Of a stretch of DNA of 64,000 nucleotides, positions 45,015 to 54,431 are shown one piece after another. The stretch comes from Pseudomonas mosselii. GTDB taxonomy: Bacteria; Pseudomonadota; Gammaproteobacteria; Pseudomonadales; Pseudomonadaceae. Location: contig NZ_QJRP01000009.1 in assembly GCF_003205295.1 (NCBI RefSeq), positions 124,001 to 188,000 of the forward strand, in the 5' to 3' direction. Within the stretch, counting starts at the first letter, position 1. Every line of letters begins with the position of its first letter. Made by a program: the position numbers and the translations under genes. The notes under the pieces were generated by a model, which was not told where the DNA came from, ran no database searches, and saw only the letters and a list, made by a program, of their open reading frames with translations.

Positions 45015-45127
45015 TCCATGTCCTGTTTCCTCGCATCCCACCACTTCACGCTGATCAACGCCCTGGCCCCGGCGCTGCAACGCCTGGCCCAGGAACAGCG
45101 GCGGTAAGCGCGCCAAGTCTGAATACA

Positions 45128-46093
45128 TCATCGCCCAGCCATCAACGCCATGGCCCGGAAATCCTTCGGCGACTGCTCGAAGTGCTTCTTGAATGCCCGG
45201 CTGAAATGCGCCGAGTCGGTGAACCCCCACTTGTAGGCGATCGAGGTGATCGACTCGCGCTTGAGGAACGGGTTGGACAGGTCGTCCGCGCTGCGCTTCA
45301 GGCGTGAGCGCTGGATGTAGCGGCAGACGCTGTCGCCCTCCTCCTCGAACAGGCGGTACAGGTGGCGTACCGAGATGCTCAGGCGTTCGGCCAGGTTGGC
45401 CGGGGTCAGGCCCGGCTGGCCCAGCGATTCGTCGATGACCTTCTGCACGTAGCCGCGCAGGCTGGCGCCGCTGAGCCCGGCAAGCGACCCGGGATTGTCG
45501 TCGCCGCGCTCGAAACCCGGCTCCAGCAAGGCGATGAACGCCGCCTGCAATGCCTCGCCCTGGGTTTCCCCGGCCTCGTCGCCCTCGCGGCACAACTGGT
45601 CCATCAGCAGGTGCAGCATGCGCCCGCAGGCGTTGGTCGAGGAGATTTTGCCGAAGGTCGCGCCCTGCCCGGTCACGTGCTTGCGCACCTGCTCGCGGGA
45701 CAGCGACAGCGAGACATGCTCGATCAGGCCGAACGGGGTGATTTCGCACGGGCCCACCGAGTCCATCAGCAGCAACTCGCCCGGTGACAGCTGGATGCTC
45801 ACGCCGTCCTGGGTGATCTGCGAGTAGCCCATGCGTTGACTGACCAGGAAGCAATGCTGGTCGTCGTCGCGGTCGGGGTTGTCGCCCAGGCGGCGGATAG
45901 TGCCGGCGTTGGTGCGCAGGTTGGCCAGGGCCAGGCCGGCGCGGTTGTAGGTCGAGATCTCGCCGATGAACAGCGAGCGGTTGAAGGCCAGTTCGGTCTG
46001 GAACCGGCCGCAGACCTTCTGCATGGCCGTGGTCCAGCGCTCCAGGCCGTCCAAGGCGGGTCTGGCGTTGCACTGAGTGACGGGCTGGGGCAT
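45128..46093 (-). CDS. AraC-family regulator, FeaR-like
   Basis: The product is 321 residues from the ATG at 46093 with GGAGG five bases upstream. The N-terminal about 200 residues match the AraC-type sensory domain seen in FeaR and NahR-like AraC proteins (GYSQITQDGVSIQLSPGELLLMDSVGPCEI). The C-terminal double HTH is clear: LSISVRHLYRLFEEEG and ITSIAYKWGFTDSAHFSRAFKKHF. FeaR activates amine oxidase and phenylacetaldehyde dehydrogenase genes in E. coli, which fits the oxidase and aldehyde dehydrogenase found on both sides here. Confidence 0.88.
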   Translation of the reverse strand: MPQPVTQCNARPALDGLERWTTAMQKVCGRFQTELAFNRSLFIGEISTYNRAGLALANLRTNAGTIRRLGDNPDRDDDQHCFLVSQRMGYSQITQDGVSIQLSPGELLLMDSVGPCEITPFGLIEHVSLSLSREQVRKHVTGQGATFGKISSTNACGRMLHLLMDQLCREGDEAGETQGEALQAAFIALLEPGFERGDDNPGSLAGLSGASLRGYVQKVIDESLGQPGLTPANLAERLSISVRHLYRLFEEEGDSVCRYIQRSRLKRSADDLSNPFLKRESITSIAYKWGFTDSAHFSRAFKKHFEQSPKDFRAMALMAGR

Positions 46094-46221
46094 GGCAACC
46101 TCCACACGCGGGCGTTGTTGTTATGCGCTAATTGTTAACATGTTATCAATGAGCGTACAACTGTCATTATTTGCCGGTGTTGGCAGCAGGTTCCGTGCCA
46201 GGTGACTTGAGCAAGACATGA

Positions 46222-46265
46222 GGCCGCTCCCACAGGCGGATGCGATCGTCTGTGGGAGCGGCCTT
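46222..46265. repeat. Short REP inverted pair
   Basis: AGGCCGCTCCCACAG (46222-46236) and CTGTGGGAGCGGCCT (46251-46265) are exact inverted copies with a 14-base loop, just after the end of the DUF3156 gene. Confidence 0.85.
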
Positions 46266-46282
46266 GTGTCGCGACCCTCGAT

Positions 46283-46846
46283 CTATAGGTCGCGCAGCAT
46301 CAGTTGCAGCGCATCGAAAGCTCGCCAGAGATGCTTGCGCTGCTCAATGTCGAGGGGGATGTAGCGGCGAAACGCGGGCACCCGATTGACCACCTCGCTG
46401 GCGCCCATATGCTCCAGGGTTACCCGCCACTGACCGTCGCGGCACTCGATGGCCAGGCGCTTGAAATCCAGCGGCATCAACACAGCCTGAACATGCCCGA
46501 GGCGCTCGTGCAGCACTTTGAACAGCACCTGATCGCCTCCCCGCAGACGGCATGCCAGCCCCGTTCGGCGCAACGCCCCGGTATGATGCAGTTCCACCCG
46601 CACCGTGCCCTGCCCCAAGGCAGGCAACTGCAGGATGAACTCGCACAGCACCAGATGCATCAGCAGATGACTCTCGGTGCGCTCGCGCACTTCGATCCGA
46701 GGGCCATCCTCGCGGTAGGTAAACGATGCTGCGGATTGCAAATCCGTCAATCCCAGGTTTCGCCACACCCGCTGCAAGGTCGCCCCAGGCCGGTATCCAG
46801 CCGGAGCACGCGGCCCGGTCAGGCGTTCAAGCCAGCTTGCCGACAT
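46283..46846 (-). CDS. DUF3156-family protein
   Basis: The product is 187 residues, no leader or membrane segment. It contains GLTDLQSAASFTYREDGPRIEVRERTESHLLMHLVLCEF and MPLDFKRLAIECRDGQWRVTLEHMGASEVVNRVPAFRRYIPL, which I recall as DUF3156. It overlaps the 3' end of the permease gene by 20 bases, so the two are co-translated. This protein family typically accompanies amino-acid or ethanolamine-type permeases in Pseudomonas; its function is unknown. Confidence 0.75.
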   Translation of the reverse strand: MSASWLERLTGPRAPAGYRPGATLQRVWRNLGLTDLQSAASFTYREDGPRIEVRERTESHLLMHLVLCEFILQLPALGQGTVRVELHHTGALRRTGLACRLRGGDQVLFKVLHERLGHVQAVLMPLDFKRLAIECRDGQWRVTLEHMGASEVVNRVPAFRRYIPLDIEQRKHLWRAFDALQLMLRDL

Positions 46847-48326
46847 GCTGCACCTGCTCGTTGTGAGAATGACCGGGCTCGGCGGCGAACTCCTTCTCCA
46901 GCACGTCCTCGACCCGCGCCGGGCGGAACGGGTTGACCTTCTGCACGCACAGCGTCCAGAACAGCGCGTAGGCCGCGGTGGCGCCGAGCATCACGGCGAA
47001 CGGCACGTAGACATCGGCCGGGTTCATGCCCGGCGGGGTGATGAACCACATGCCCAGCAGGATACCGATGCTGGAGACGATCTGCGGCAGCGGGAACAAC
47101 GGCGAACGGTAGGCGCGCGGCAGGTCCGGCCGGCGGATGCGCAGGATCACTACCGACAGGGTCACCAGCAGGTACGCGGTGCTCCAGGCGCACACCGCCG
47201 CCAGCACCAGGTGCAGGATATTGTCGGTGTTGCCGCCCAGGTACCAGGCGTGCAGGCACGGGATCAGCGCCACCACCAGGATGCACAGCAACGGCGTCTT
47301 GAAGCGCGGGTGCAGGTAGGTGAACACCTTGGGCAGCGCCCCGTCCACCGCCATGCCGTAGAGAATCCGCGGCACCCCGGCCATCAACGTGTTGATGGTG
47401 GCGGCGCCGGCGAACAGGAAACCGATGCCCAGCCACACCGGGCCGATATCGCCCATCACCTGCTCGGCGAAACGCGGGATGGCCATGGGTGTGTCCAGCA
47501 GGTGCACGCCGCTGGCGGCATCGAGCACGACGTTCTCCACCTGGCGTTTCATCGCCGCGCCGTAGATGAACATGCAGCTGGCCACGCCGAACAGCCCCAG
47601 GGCCATGGCCTTGGGCATGACCCAGGCCGAGCGGCGCAACTCCGGCGCCAGCGGGGTGACGAATTCGCAGCCGACGAACATGAACATGGCCATGCCCACC
47701 AACGACAGGATGGTCATCAGGTCAGTGCCGACCAGCGACACGCCGAACGGCCCGTCCAGCTCCACGGCGGGCGCTGCGATCAGGCCAAGCACACCGAACA
47801 CCATCAGCGTGGTCCACATGCCGAAGGTCAGCACCACTTCGGCGCGGCCGAAGGCGCTCACGCCAAAGGCGTTGAGCACGCCGAACACCAACACGAAACC
47901 CACGCCCAGCAGCCACGAACCACCGGCCGACTCGGCCAGGGTGTTGAGGTGCTCGAAGTTCACCAGGGCCATGACCCCGGAGAGGATGGTCTCGGCGGTG
48001 CCGGCGAACACATGCACGATCAGGTACGCCGACAGGGTACCGGTGATGGCGAAGAAACGGCCCAGGCCGCAGTTGATGTAGTCGTAGACGGAGCCGGTGG
48101 TCGGCAGGATCGCCGCCGCCTCGGCGAAGGTGGTCGACTGCGCCAGCATCATCACCGCGGCGATCACCATGGCCACGGCGAAGGCGCTGCCGCCGATGCC
48201 GAAGCCCATGGTCGCGGTGAGGATCACGGGGCTGGCCATGATCAGGCCGACGGTGCTGGCCAGCGCGGTGGGGAAGCCGACGCTGCCACGGTTGAGGTGC
48301 TCGGTGAGCTTATTGTTGATTGTCAT
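46827..48326 (-). CDS. APC-family amino-acid/amine permease
   Basis: The product is 499 residues from the ATG at 48326 (MTINNKLTEHLNRGSVGFPTALASTVGLIMASPVIL). About twelve hydrophobic helices are seen. The helix-1 stretch TMGFGIGGSAFAVAM, and ILPTTGSVYDYINCGLGRFFA in helix 3, are typical of the amino acid-polyamine-organocation superfamily. It probably imports the substrate of the surrounding catabolic genes. The identity of the substrate (amino acid, ethanolamine or aryl amine) cannot be read from the sequence. Confidence 0.88.
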   Translation of the reverse strand: MTINNKLTEHLNRGSVGFPTALASTVGLIMASPVILTATMGFGIGGSAFAVAMVIAAVMMLAQSTTFAEAAAILPTTGSVYDYINCGLGRFFAITGTLSAYLIVHVFAGTAETILSGVMALVNFEHLNTLAESAGGSWLLGVGFVLVFGVLNAFGVSAFGRAEVVLTFGMWTTLMVFGVLGLIAAPAVELDGPFGVSLVGTDLMTILSLVGMAMFMFVGCEFVTPLAPELRRSAWVMPKAMALGLFGVASCMFIYGAAMKRQVENVVLDAASGVHLLDTPMAIPRFAEQVMGDIGPVWLGIGFLFAGAATINTLMAGVPRILYGMAVDGALPKVFTYLHPRFKTPLLCILVVALIPCLHAWYLGGNTDNILHLVLAAVCAWSTAYLLVTLSVVILRIRRPDLPRAYRSPLFPLPQIVSSIGILLGMWFITPPGMNPADVYVPFAVMLGATAAYALFWTLCVQKVNPFRPARVEDVLEKEFAAEPGHSHNEQVQHVGKLA

Positions 48327-48517
48327 GGGTGGGCCCTGGGTGGACGAGGGAAAGATGACCGCTTGCCCGGCGCGCCGCAAGTGCAGGCGATCGCCGAGTC
48401 TTCCCCGTCACTTTGCGGCCTGCTCCCGGGCGGGTCTTGCCACTGCCTGCCGCCGGCCTTGATCCGTGTTGCCAGGTGCCAAGGGCTGCAATCCTTGCGT
48501 CGAACACCTCGAAACAG

Positions 48518-49078
<561 letters not shown>

Positions 49079-49092
49079 TCATTGGCTGAAGC

Positions 49093-50274
49093 TCAGGTCA
49101 TCGCTGGATCCGGCTCCAGCCCCATCAGCTCGCGCCCGAGGATCTGCGCGCAGACGTCGTAGTCGGTGTAGGCATGCGCGCCGGTCATGTGCGCATCGCG
49201 GAACAGCCGCTGCAGCTCGTTGCCATCGAACCAGGCACCGCCGCCGGCCGCCTCCATCAGCCGATCCACGGCCTGAATGCACAGCTTGACCGCATAGCCC
49301 TGGTTGGTGCGCCAGTACGTAAGCTCGGTGCGCGTCGGGTATTGGTGCCGGGCGCTGTACTCGGCGATCTGCTCCCAGCTTTTCTCCAGCAGCGCCCGCG
49401 CCGCGGCGACCTGGTGGGTGGACTCGGCCAGGCGCATCAGCGCCGGGGTGGCCGCGCCGACGGCGGCGCCGGTGTAGGCGCGCACGCGGTTGCGGGTCTT
49501 ATCCCTGAACACCTCGAGCATGCGCTCGGCGATGCCCAGGCTGACCGTGGAGAAACCGCTAGCGAAGTACGGCCGGTACGGGTTGAAGTAGATCGCGCTG
49601 TCCGGGTACAGCCCAAAGCCCGCCGACTGGCCCTCCATCATGTCCCTGGCCTTCTGGATACGGTGTTCGGGCACGAAGGCGCGCTCGACGATCAGCGTGC
49701 GACTGCCGCTGGCGCGCATGCCGGCGGCGAACCAGTCGTCGCGGATCTGGTAGTCGCTGCGCGGCAGCACGGCGAAGCAGTAGTCCTGGCCGCCCTCGGG
49801 GTTGGCCCGGCGAAAGCCCATGATCGCCCACTCGGCGTGGTCGCAGCCGCTGCTCCAGCCCATCTCGCCGCTGAACAGCACGCCACCCTCGACCTCCTCG
49901 GTGCGGCCGAACGGCGCGATGCTGCTGCTGGCGGTAGCGTCAGGGTCGCGGCCCCAGATCTCGTCCTGCAAGCGTGCCGGGAACATCGCCAGCTGATGGC
50001 TGTGGGTGCACAGCAGGCTCATCGCCCAGGCGGTGCTGGCGCAGGCGCCGGCCAATGCGGCGATGCATTCGGCGAACTGCGGCAGGCTGATCTCCAGGCC
50101 GCCGTACTGTCTGGGCAGGAAGGCCTTGTGCAGGCCGATGGCCTTGAGCGCAACGATGTTCTGGGCGGGCACGCTGCGCTCGCGCTCGGCCTGGTCGGCG
50201 CGGGTGGCGATGGCCGGCAGCAGGGGTTTGAGGTCTTCGAGCAGGGAGTTTGGCTTTTTCATGGTCTGGCTCAT
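49093..50274 (-). CDS. Flavin-dependent monooxygenase, acyl-CoA-dehydrogenase fold (HsaA/HpaH type)
   Basis: The product is 393 residues from the ATG at 50274; MKKPNSLL four residues later is an alternative start. Fold landmarks: LHKAFLPRQYGGLEISLPQFAECIAALAGACASTAWAMSL, GEMGWSSGCDHAEWAIMG, WFAAGMRASGSRTLIVERAFVPEHR, and the C-terminal LMEAAGGGAWFDGNELQRLFRDAHMTGAHA. Lack of the acyl-CoA-dehydrogenase catalytic Glu context and the flavin-reductase neighbour point to group-D hydroxylases that act on phenolic or indolic rings. It is divergent from the aldehyde dehydrogenase. Confidence 0.88.
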   Translation of the reverse strand: MSQTMKKPNSLLEDLKPLLPAIATRADQAERERSVPAQNIVALKAIGLHKAFLPRQYGGLEISLPQFAECIAALAGACASTAWAMSLLCTHSHQLAMFPARLQDEIWGRDPDATASSSIAPFGRTEEVEGGVLFSGEMGWSSGCDHAEWAIMGFRRANPEGGQDYCFAVLPRSDYQIRDDWFAAGMRASGSRTLIVERAFVPEHRIQKARDMMEGQSAGFGLYPDSAIYFNPYRPYFASGFSTVSLGIAERMLEVFRDKTRNRVRAYTGAAVGAATPALMRLAESTHQVAAARALLEKSWEQIAEYSARHQYPTRTELTYWRTNQGYAVKLCIQAVDRLMEAAGGGAWFDGNELQRLFRDAHMTGAHAYTDYDVCAQILGRELMGLEPDPAMT

Positions 50275-50598
50275 TGTTATTGGACCCTGGCGAAAGCTGC
50301 CTGGAAGGGAGCGCTCGCTGATGAATGCCGGGTCAGTATGGGAGCCGTGGCCAAGGCGGAAAATGCAACTTCCGCAGCTCGAATTGCACTTTTCGTGGCG
50401 CCTGGCAGGCAGGGTCATGGGGGGCGGCATGGGCAGACAAGAAGCACGGGGCTGCGCGTCGTAACCTGCAACAAACCAGTGCGTAGAAGCGCCGCAAATC
50501 CCTGTAGGAGCGGGCTTGCCCCGCGATCACCGGCAGAGCCGGTGCCAAGCAGCGCAGCGCCTGGGTCAACGCATTCCGCCATTACCCGGAGCCCTGCC
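50275..50598. other. Divergent promoter region with a single REP
   Basis: This 324-base gap separates the monooxygenase and aldehyde dehydrogenase genes. It contains a REP element and a small hairpin ACCGGCagaGCCGGT at 50529-50543. Promoters for both directions must lie here, but no operator stood out by eye. Confidence 0.6.
50502..50527. repeat. Single REP element
   Basis: CTGTAGGAGCGGGCTTGCCC followed by CGCGAT is a full single REP of the type common in P. putida, in the divergent gap. Confidence 0.85.
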
Positions 50599-52086
50599 AT
50601 GAGCGACATCGCCCTCCTCCCCAGCGTCAGCGCCTTTCTGGCCCGCGACCACGGTCTGTACATCCATGGCGCATCGGTCGCCAGCCAATCCAACGCCCGC
50701 ATCACCGTGCACAACCCGGCCAACGGCGAAGCCATCGCCCAGGTCGCCGAGGCCAACCTGGCTGACATCGAGCGCGCCGTCGAATCGTCCCGCCAGGGCT
50801 TTGCCAACTGGTCGCGCACCAGCCCCGCCGCCCGCGCCGCGGTGTTGTTCCGCCTGGCCGACCTGCTCGAGGCCAATCGCGAGGAACTAGCCCAGCTGGA
50901 AACCCTGCAGTCGGGCAAGCTGATCGGCATCGCCCGCGCCTTCGAGGTGGAGCAGGCCGCGCACTTCCTGCGCTATTACGCGGGCTGGGCCACCAAGATC
51001 ACCGGCCAGACCATCACCCCGTCCCTGCCCTCCTTCGCCGGCGAGCGCTACAGCGCCTTCACCCTGCGCGAGCCGGTGGGCGTGGTGGTGGGCATCGTGC
51101 CGTGGAACTTCGCCACCATGATCGCCCTGTGGAAACTGGCCTCGGCCCTGACCACCGGCTGCAGCATCGTGCTCAAGCCCAGCGAGTTCACCCCGCTGAC
51201 CCTACTACGCATCGCCGAGCTGGCCAGCCAGGCCGGCCTGCCGCCGGGCGCGCTCAACGTGCTGACCGGCGGCGGCCTGGTGGGCAAGGCGCTGGTCGAG
51301 CACCCCGGCACCGACAAGGTGTCGTTCACCGGCTCCGTGCCCACCGGCATCGCCGTCGGCCAGGCGGCCATGGGCGCCAAGCTGACCCGGGCGACCCTGG
51401 AGCTGGGCGGCAAGAACGCGGTGGCATTCCTGCCCGACGTCGCCGTCGACAAGGCGGTGGACGGCATCATCGAGGCCGGTTTCCTGCACTCCGGGCAGAT
51501 CTGCGCCGCCGGCGAGCGCTTCTACGTCCATCGCTCACGCCTCGACCCGCTGCTCGAGGCCCTGTCCCAGCGCCTGGGCCAGCTGAAGATCGGCTCGCCC
51601 CTGGACGAAACCACCCAGTTCGGCCCGGTGGCCAACAAACCGCACCAGCAGAAGCTCGGCGAGCTGTTCGCCACTGCCCGTGCCGAGGGCAACCGCATCG
51701 TCCATGGCGGTCGCCTCGGCGACGGCCCGGGTTGCTTCGTCGAGCCCACCGTCATCCTCGCCAACAACGCGGGCGACACCCTGCTCAACCAGGAAACCTT
51801 CGGCCCGGTGGCGACCTTCCTGCCCTACGACCACGAGGACGAACTGATCCAGCTGATGAACGCCTCGCCCTACGGCCTGAGCGCGAGCCTGTGGACCAAT
51901 GACCTGGGCAAGGCCATGCGCCTGATCCCGGAAATCCAGGCCGGGACGCTGTGGGTCAACATGCACACCCTGCTCGACCCGGCGGTGCCGTTCGGCGGCA
52001 TCAAGGCCTCGGGTATCGGCCGTGAGTTCGGCTCGGCGTTCATCACCGACTTCACCGAGCTGAAGTCGGTGATGATCCGCTACTGA
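50599..52086 (+). CDS. NAD-dependent aldehyde dehydrogenase (phenylacetaldehyde dehydrogenase-like)
   Basis: The product is 495 residues. ALDH landmarks: VVGIVPWNFATMIALWKLASAL, SFTGSVPTGIAVG, catalytic Glu in LELGGKNA and Cys in HSGQICAAGERFYV, then QETFGPVATFLPY. The N-terminus and overall pattern are closest, by recall, to FeaB/StyD phenylacetaldehyde dehydrogenases. Together with the FeaR-like regulator this supports oxidation of an aryl or similar aldehyde to the acid. The LuxR gene follows after 2 bases. Confidence 0.9.
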   Translation: MSDIALLPSVSAFLARDHGLYIHGASVASQSNARITVHNPANGEAIAQVAEANLADIERAVESSRQGFANWSRTSPAARAAVLFRLADLLEANREELAQLETLQSGKLIGIARAFEVEQAAHFLRYYAGWATKITGQTITPSLPSFAGERYSAFTLREPVGVVVGIVPWNFATMIALWKLASALTTGCSIVLKPSEFTPLTLLRIAELASQAGLPPGALNVLTGGGLVGKALVEHPGTDKVSFTGSVPTGIAVGQAAMGAKLTRATLELGGKNAVAFLPDVAVDKAVDGIIEAGFLHSGQICAAGERFYVHRSRLDPLLEALSQRLGQLKIGSPLDETTQFGPVANKPHQQKLGELFATARAEGNRIVHGGRLGDGPGCFVEPTVILANNAGDTLLNQETFGPVATFLPYDHEDELIQLMNASPYGLSASLWTNDLGKAMRLIPEIQAGTLWVNMHTLLDPAVPFGGIKASGIGREFGSAFITDFTELKSVMIRY

Positions 52087-52088
52087 CC

Positions 52089-52748
52089 ATGGCCCGCGCC
52101 AACCACGACCTGGGCCGCTACTGCCTGCAGGCCTTCAGCCAGCAGGTACCGGCCTCGCTGGCGGCCTTCTACCGCATCGATGCCGGGCAGCAGGCCTGCG
52201 ACTTCCTGTTGCAGGACCTGCAGGCACCGATGCATGCCCGCTACCTCGAGCACTACCGGGCCTTCGACCCGCTGCAGCCCGGGCGCTGCCTGGCCATCGG
52301 CCACCCGGTGGTGTCGCTGCGCCAGGGCCTGGCCTGCCTGCCCGAAACCCAGGGCCAGACCTACCGGCGTTTCCTCGCGCAGCATCAGGTGGTGGACGTG
52401 GTCGAGATCATCGCCCAGGCCGGTGGCCGTCCCGTGGCCGGTGTCTCGCTGCTGCGCTGCGCCAGCCTCGGTGAGTTTCGCGGCGACGAACTCGAACGCC
52501 TGCTGCCCCTGCACGGGCTGATGCAGCTCGCCGTGGCCAGCCAGCCGCTGGCGAGCACGCCCGTACCCATCGAACTGACGCCACGGGAACGGCAGATCGC
52601 CGAGCTGCTGCGCCAGGGCAGCAGCAACAAGCTGATCGCCCGCGCCCTGGGCGTCGGCCTGCCGACGGTGAAGACCCACCTGATCAACCTGTTCCGCAAG
52701 CTCGGCGTGCGCAACCGCACCGAGCTGGTGGCCAGTCTCTACCTGTAA
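52089..52748 (+). CDS. LuxR-type HTH regulator
   Basis: The product is 219 residues. The C-terminal 60 residues form a LuxR/GerE HTH (LTPRERQIAELLRQGSSNKLIARALGVGLPTVKTHLINLFRKLGVRNRTELV). The N-terminal about 150 residues have no receiver phospho-Asp pattern and no clear autoinducer-binding signature. It starts 2 bases after the aldehyde dehydrogenase, so it is co-expressed and may sense a pathway intermediate (inference). Confidence 0.88.
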   Translation: MARANHDLGRYCLQAFSQQVPASLAAFYRIDAGQQACDFLLQDLQAPMHARYLEHYRAFDPLQPGRCLAIGHPVVSLRQGLACLPETQGQTYRRFLAQHQVVDVVEIIAQAGGRPVAGVSLLRCASLGEFRGDELERLLPLHGLMQLAVASQPLASTPVPIELTPRERQIAELLRQGSSNKLIARALGVGLPTVKTHLINLFRKLGVRNRTELVASLYL

Positions 52749-52824
52749 CTCAACCTTCCGGTTGATACCGCCGCCCGGCGCGCCATTGCACCCTGTGGCC
52801 ACCCCAACCACAGGAGTCACCGCC

Positions 52825-53643
52825 ATGCCCCAAACCGCCGACTGGATCACCGTGGGCGCCCTTGCCGAAGGCTTTGCGCCCGAGGCCTTCATCCTGCCGC
52901 AACTGGCCGACCTGTCCGGGCGTACGCTCACCCTGCACTTCGCCAATGGCTGGGTCATCGAACACCGCTTCGACAGCGAACGCCTGCACTGGCACGCGGC
53001 GGACGGCCACAGCAGCGGCAGCGCCGGCTACCGGGCCACCTCGGTGCGCCCCGGCATCTACCTGGTCGATTTCATCAAGCACGAGGCCGGCCAGGCCTGG
53101 TCGGTGTCGCTGGTACTCGACACCCGCGAGCACGCCTTCACCGCCGTGCTCGGCCGCCTGCCCGACCAGGCCCGCACCCAGCGCGGCCTGTATGCCCTGG
53201 CCCTGGCCGGCGAAGCGCTGACCGGCGTCGAGGCCAGCTTCCTGCACGGCAGCCTCGACCGCCCCTGGCAGGCCGGCGCCTGCCCCCACGCGCCGACCAG
53301 CGAGCTGGTCGGCCTGCGCAACCACTACCGCTACAGCCCCACCGAGGAGTACGAGCACATCTACCTCAACGCCAACTATTACAGCTGGCAGTGCCTCAAG
53401 GGCGTCGAACAGGGCCTGTGCGACACCGACCGGGCGTACTACTACAAGATCGCCGAGCAACTGTACCTGTTCGTCTGGTGCGAGAAGATCGTGCCCACCC
53501 TGGGGCTGGTGATGATCGACCTGGCGCAGCACCGCAGCGACGGCAAGATCTTCGGCTACCAGGGCGGCGGCTTCGATGCGCTGGCCAACTTCCCGGTGTC
53601 GTCCCACTGCCGGGTGCTCAACCGCACGGAGCATGCGCAGTGA
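52825..53643 (+). CDS. moaF: MoaF-like protein
   Basis: The product is 272 residues from the ATG at 52825 with AGGAG upstream. It shows the two-part lipocalin-like MoaF pattern: DWITVGALAEGFAPEAFILP...LTLHFANGWVIEHRFD, PGIYLVDFIKHEAGQAWSVSLVLDTREHAFTAVLG in the first half and YSPTEEYEHIYLNANYYSWQCLKGVEQGLCDTDRAYYYKIAEQLYLFVWCEKIVPTLG in the second. MoaF was named, to my memory, in the monoamine regulon of Klebsiella; its biochemical role is unsettled despite the molybdenum-cofactor label. It overlaps the first SDR gene by GTGA. Confidence 0.85.
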   Translation: MPQTADWITVGALAEGFAPEAFILPQLADLSGRTLTLHFANGWVIEHRFDSERLHWHAADGHSSGSAGYRATSVRPGIYLVDFIKHEAGQAWSVSLVLDTREHAFTAVLGRLPDQARTQRGLYALALAGEALTGVEASFLHGSLDRPWQAGACPHAPTSELVGLRNHYRYSPTEEYEHIYLNANYYSWQCLKGVEQGLCDTDRAYYYKIAEQLYLFVWCEKIVPTLGLVMIDLAQHRSDGKIFGYQGGGFDALANFPVSSHCRVLNRTEHAQ

Positions 53644-54431
53644 GCCGCAGTGTGCTGATCACCGGGGCCGGCAGCGGCATCGGTGAAGCCTGCGCCCTGC
53701 GCCTGGCCCGCCAGGGCTGGCAGGTAGCGCTGGTGGGCCGCCGCCGTGAAGCGCTGGAGCGCGTCGCGCAACTGTGCGACGGCCTGGTGTTGGCCGGTGA
53801 CGCCGCTGACAGTGCTGCCTGGGCCGGTTTTATCGAACAGGTGCACACCCGCTTCGGCGGCCTCGACGCGGTGATTGCCTGTGCTGGCGGCCATGGTCTG
53901 GGACGGGCCGAGCAAACCAGCGACGAGGCCTGGCGCGAGGCCCTGCGCGGCAACCTCGACAGCGCCTTCCACACCGCCCGGGCGTGCCTGCCATTGCTGC
54001 GCGAGCGGCGCGGCAGCCTGGTGCTGCTGGGCTCCATCGCCTCGCTGGCGGCCGGCCCCGAGGTCTGCGGCTACACCACCGCCAAGCATGCCCTGGTCGG
54101 CCTGACCCGTTCGCTGGCCCGCGACTACGGCCCGTTCAGCGTGCGGGTCAACTGCGTCTGCCCGGGTTGGGTACGTACGCCCATGGCAGACCAGGAGATG
54201 CAGCCACTGATGGCGCATTACCTGGAGGACCTCGACGCCGCCTACCGCCGGGTCACCGCCGATGTGCCGCTGCGCCGCCCGGCGTGCAGCGACGAGATCG
54301 CCGCCGTGTGCCAGTTCCTGGTCAGCGCCGAGGCCAGCATCGTCACCGGCGCGGTGATCACCGCCGACGGCGGCTCGACCGTGGTCGACGTGCCGACCCT
54401 GGCCTACACCCGCCTGGAGCCGTCCGCATGA
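53640..54431 (+). CDS. Short-chain dehydrogenase/reductase 1
   Basis: The product is 263 residues with a GTG start overlapping the moaF stop. The cofactor motif TGAGSGIG is at the N-terminus; catalytic residues are Ser in LLGSIAS and YTTAK. The C-terminal GAVITADGGSTVVDVP matches classical SDRs. It probably oxidises a hydroxyl group in the pathway. It overlaps the second SDR gene by ATGA. Confidence 0.92.
   Translation: MSRSVLITGAGSGIGEACALRLARQGWQVALVGRRREALERVAQLCDGLVLAGDAADSAAWAGFIEQVHTRFGGLDAVIACAGGHGLGRAEQTSDEAWREALRGNLDSAFHTARACLPLLRERRGSLVLLGSIASLAAGPEVCGYTTAKHALVGLTRSLARDYGPFSVRVNCVCPGWVRTPMADQEMQPLMAHYLEDLDAAYRRVTADVPLRRPACSDEIAAVCQFLVSAEASIVTGAVITADGGSTVVDVPTLAYTRLEPSA

Noticed and set aside
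45018..45107. Small frame ending LINALAPALQRLAQEQRR after the 45-bp REPIN, possibly the tail of a lost gene
   Set aside because: Too short to assign to any family; could be chance.
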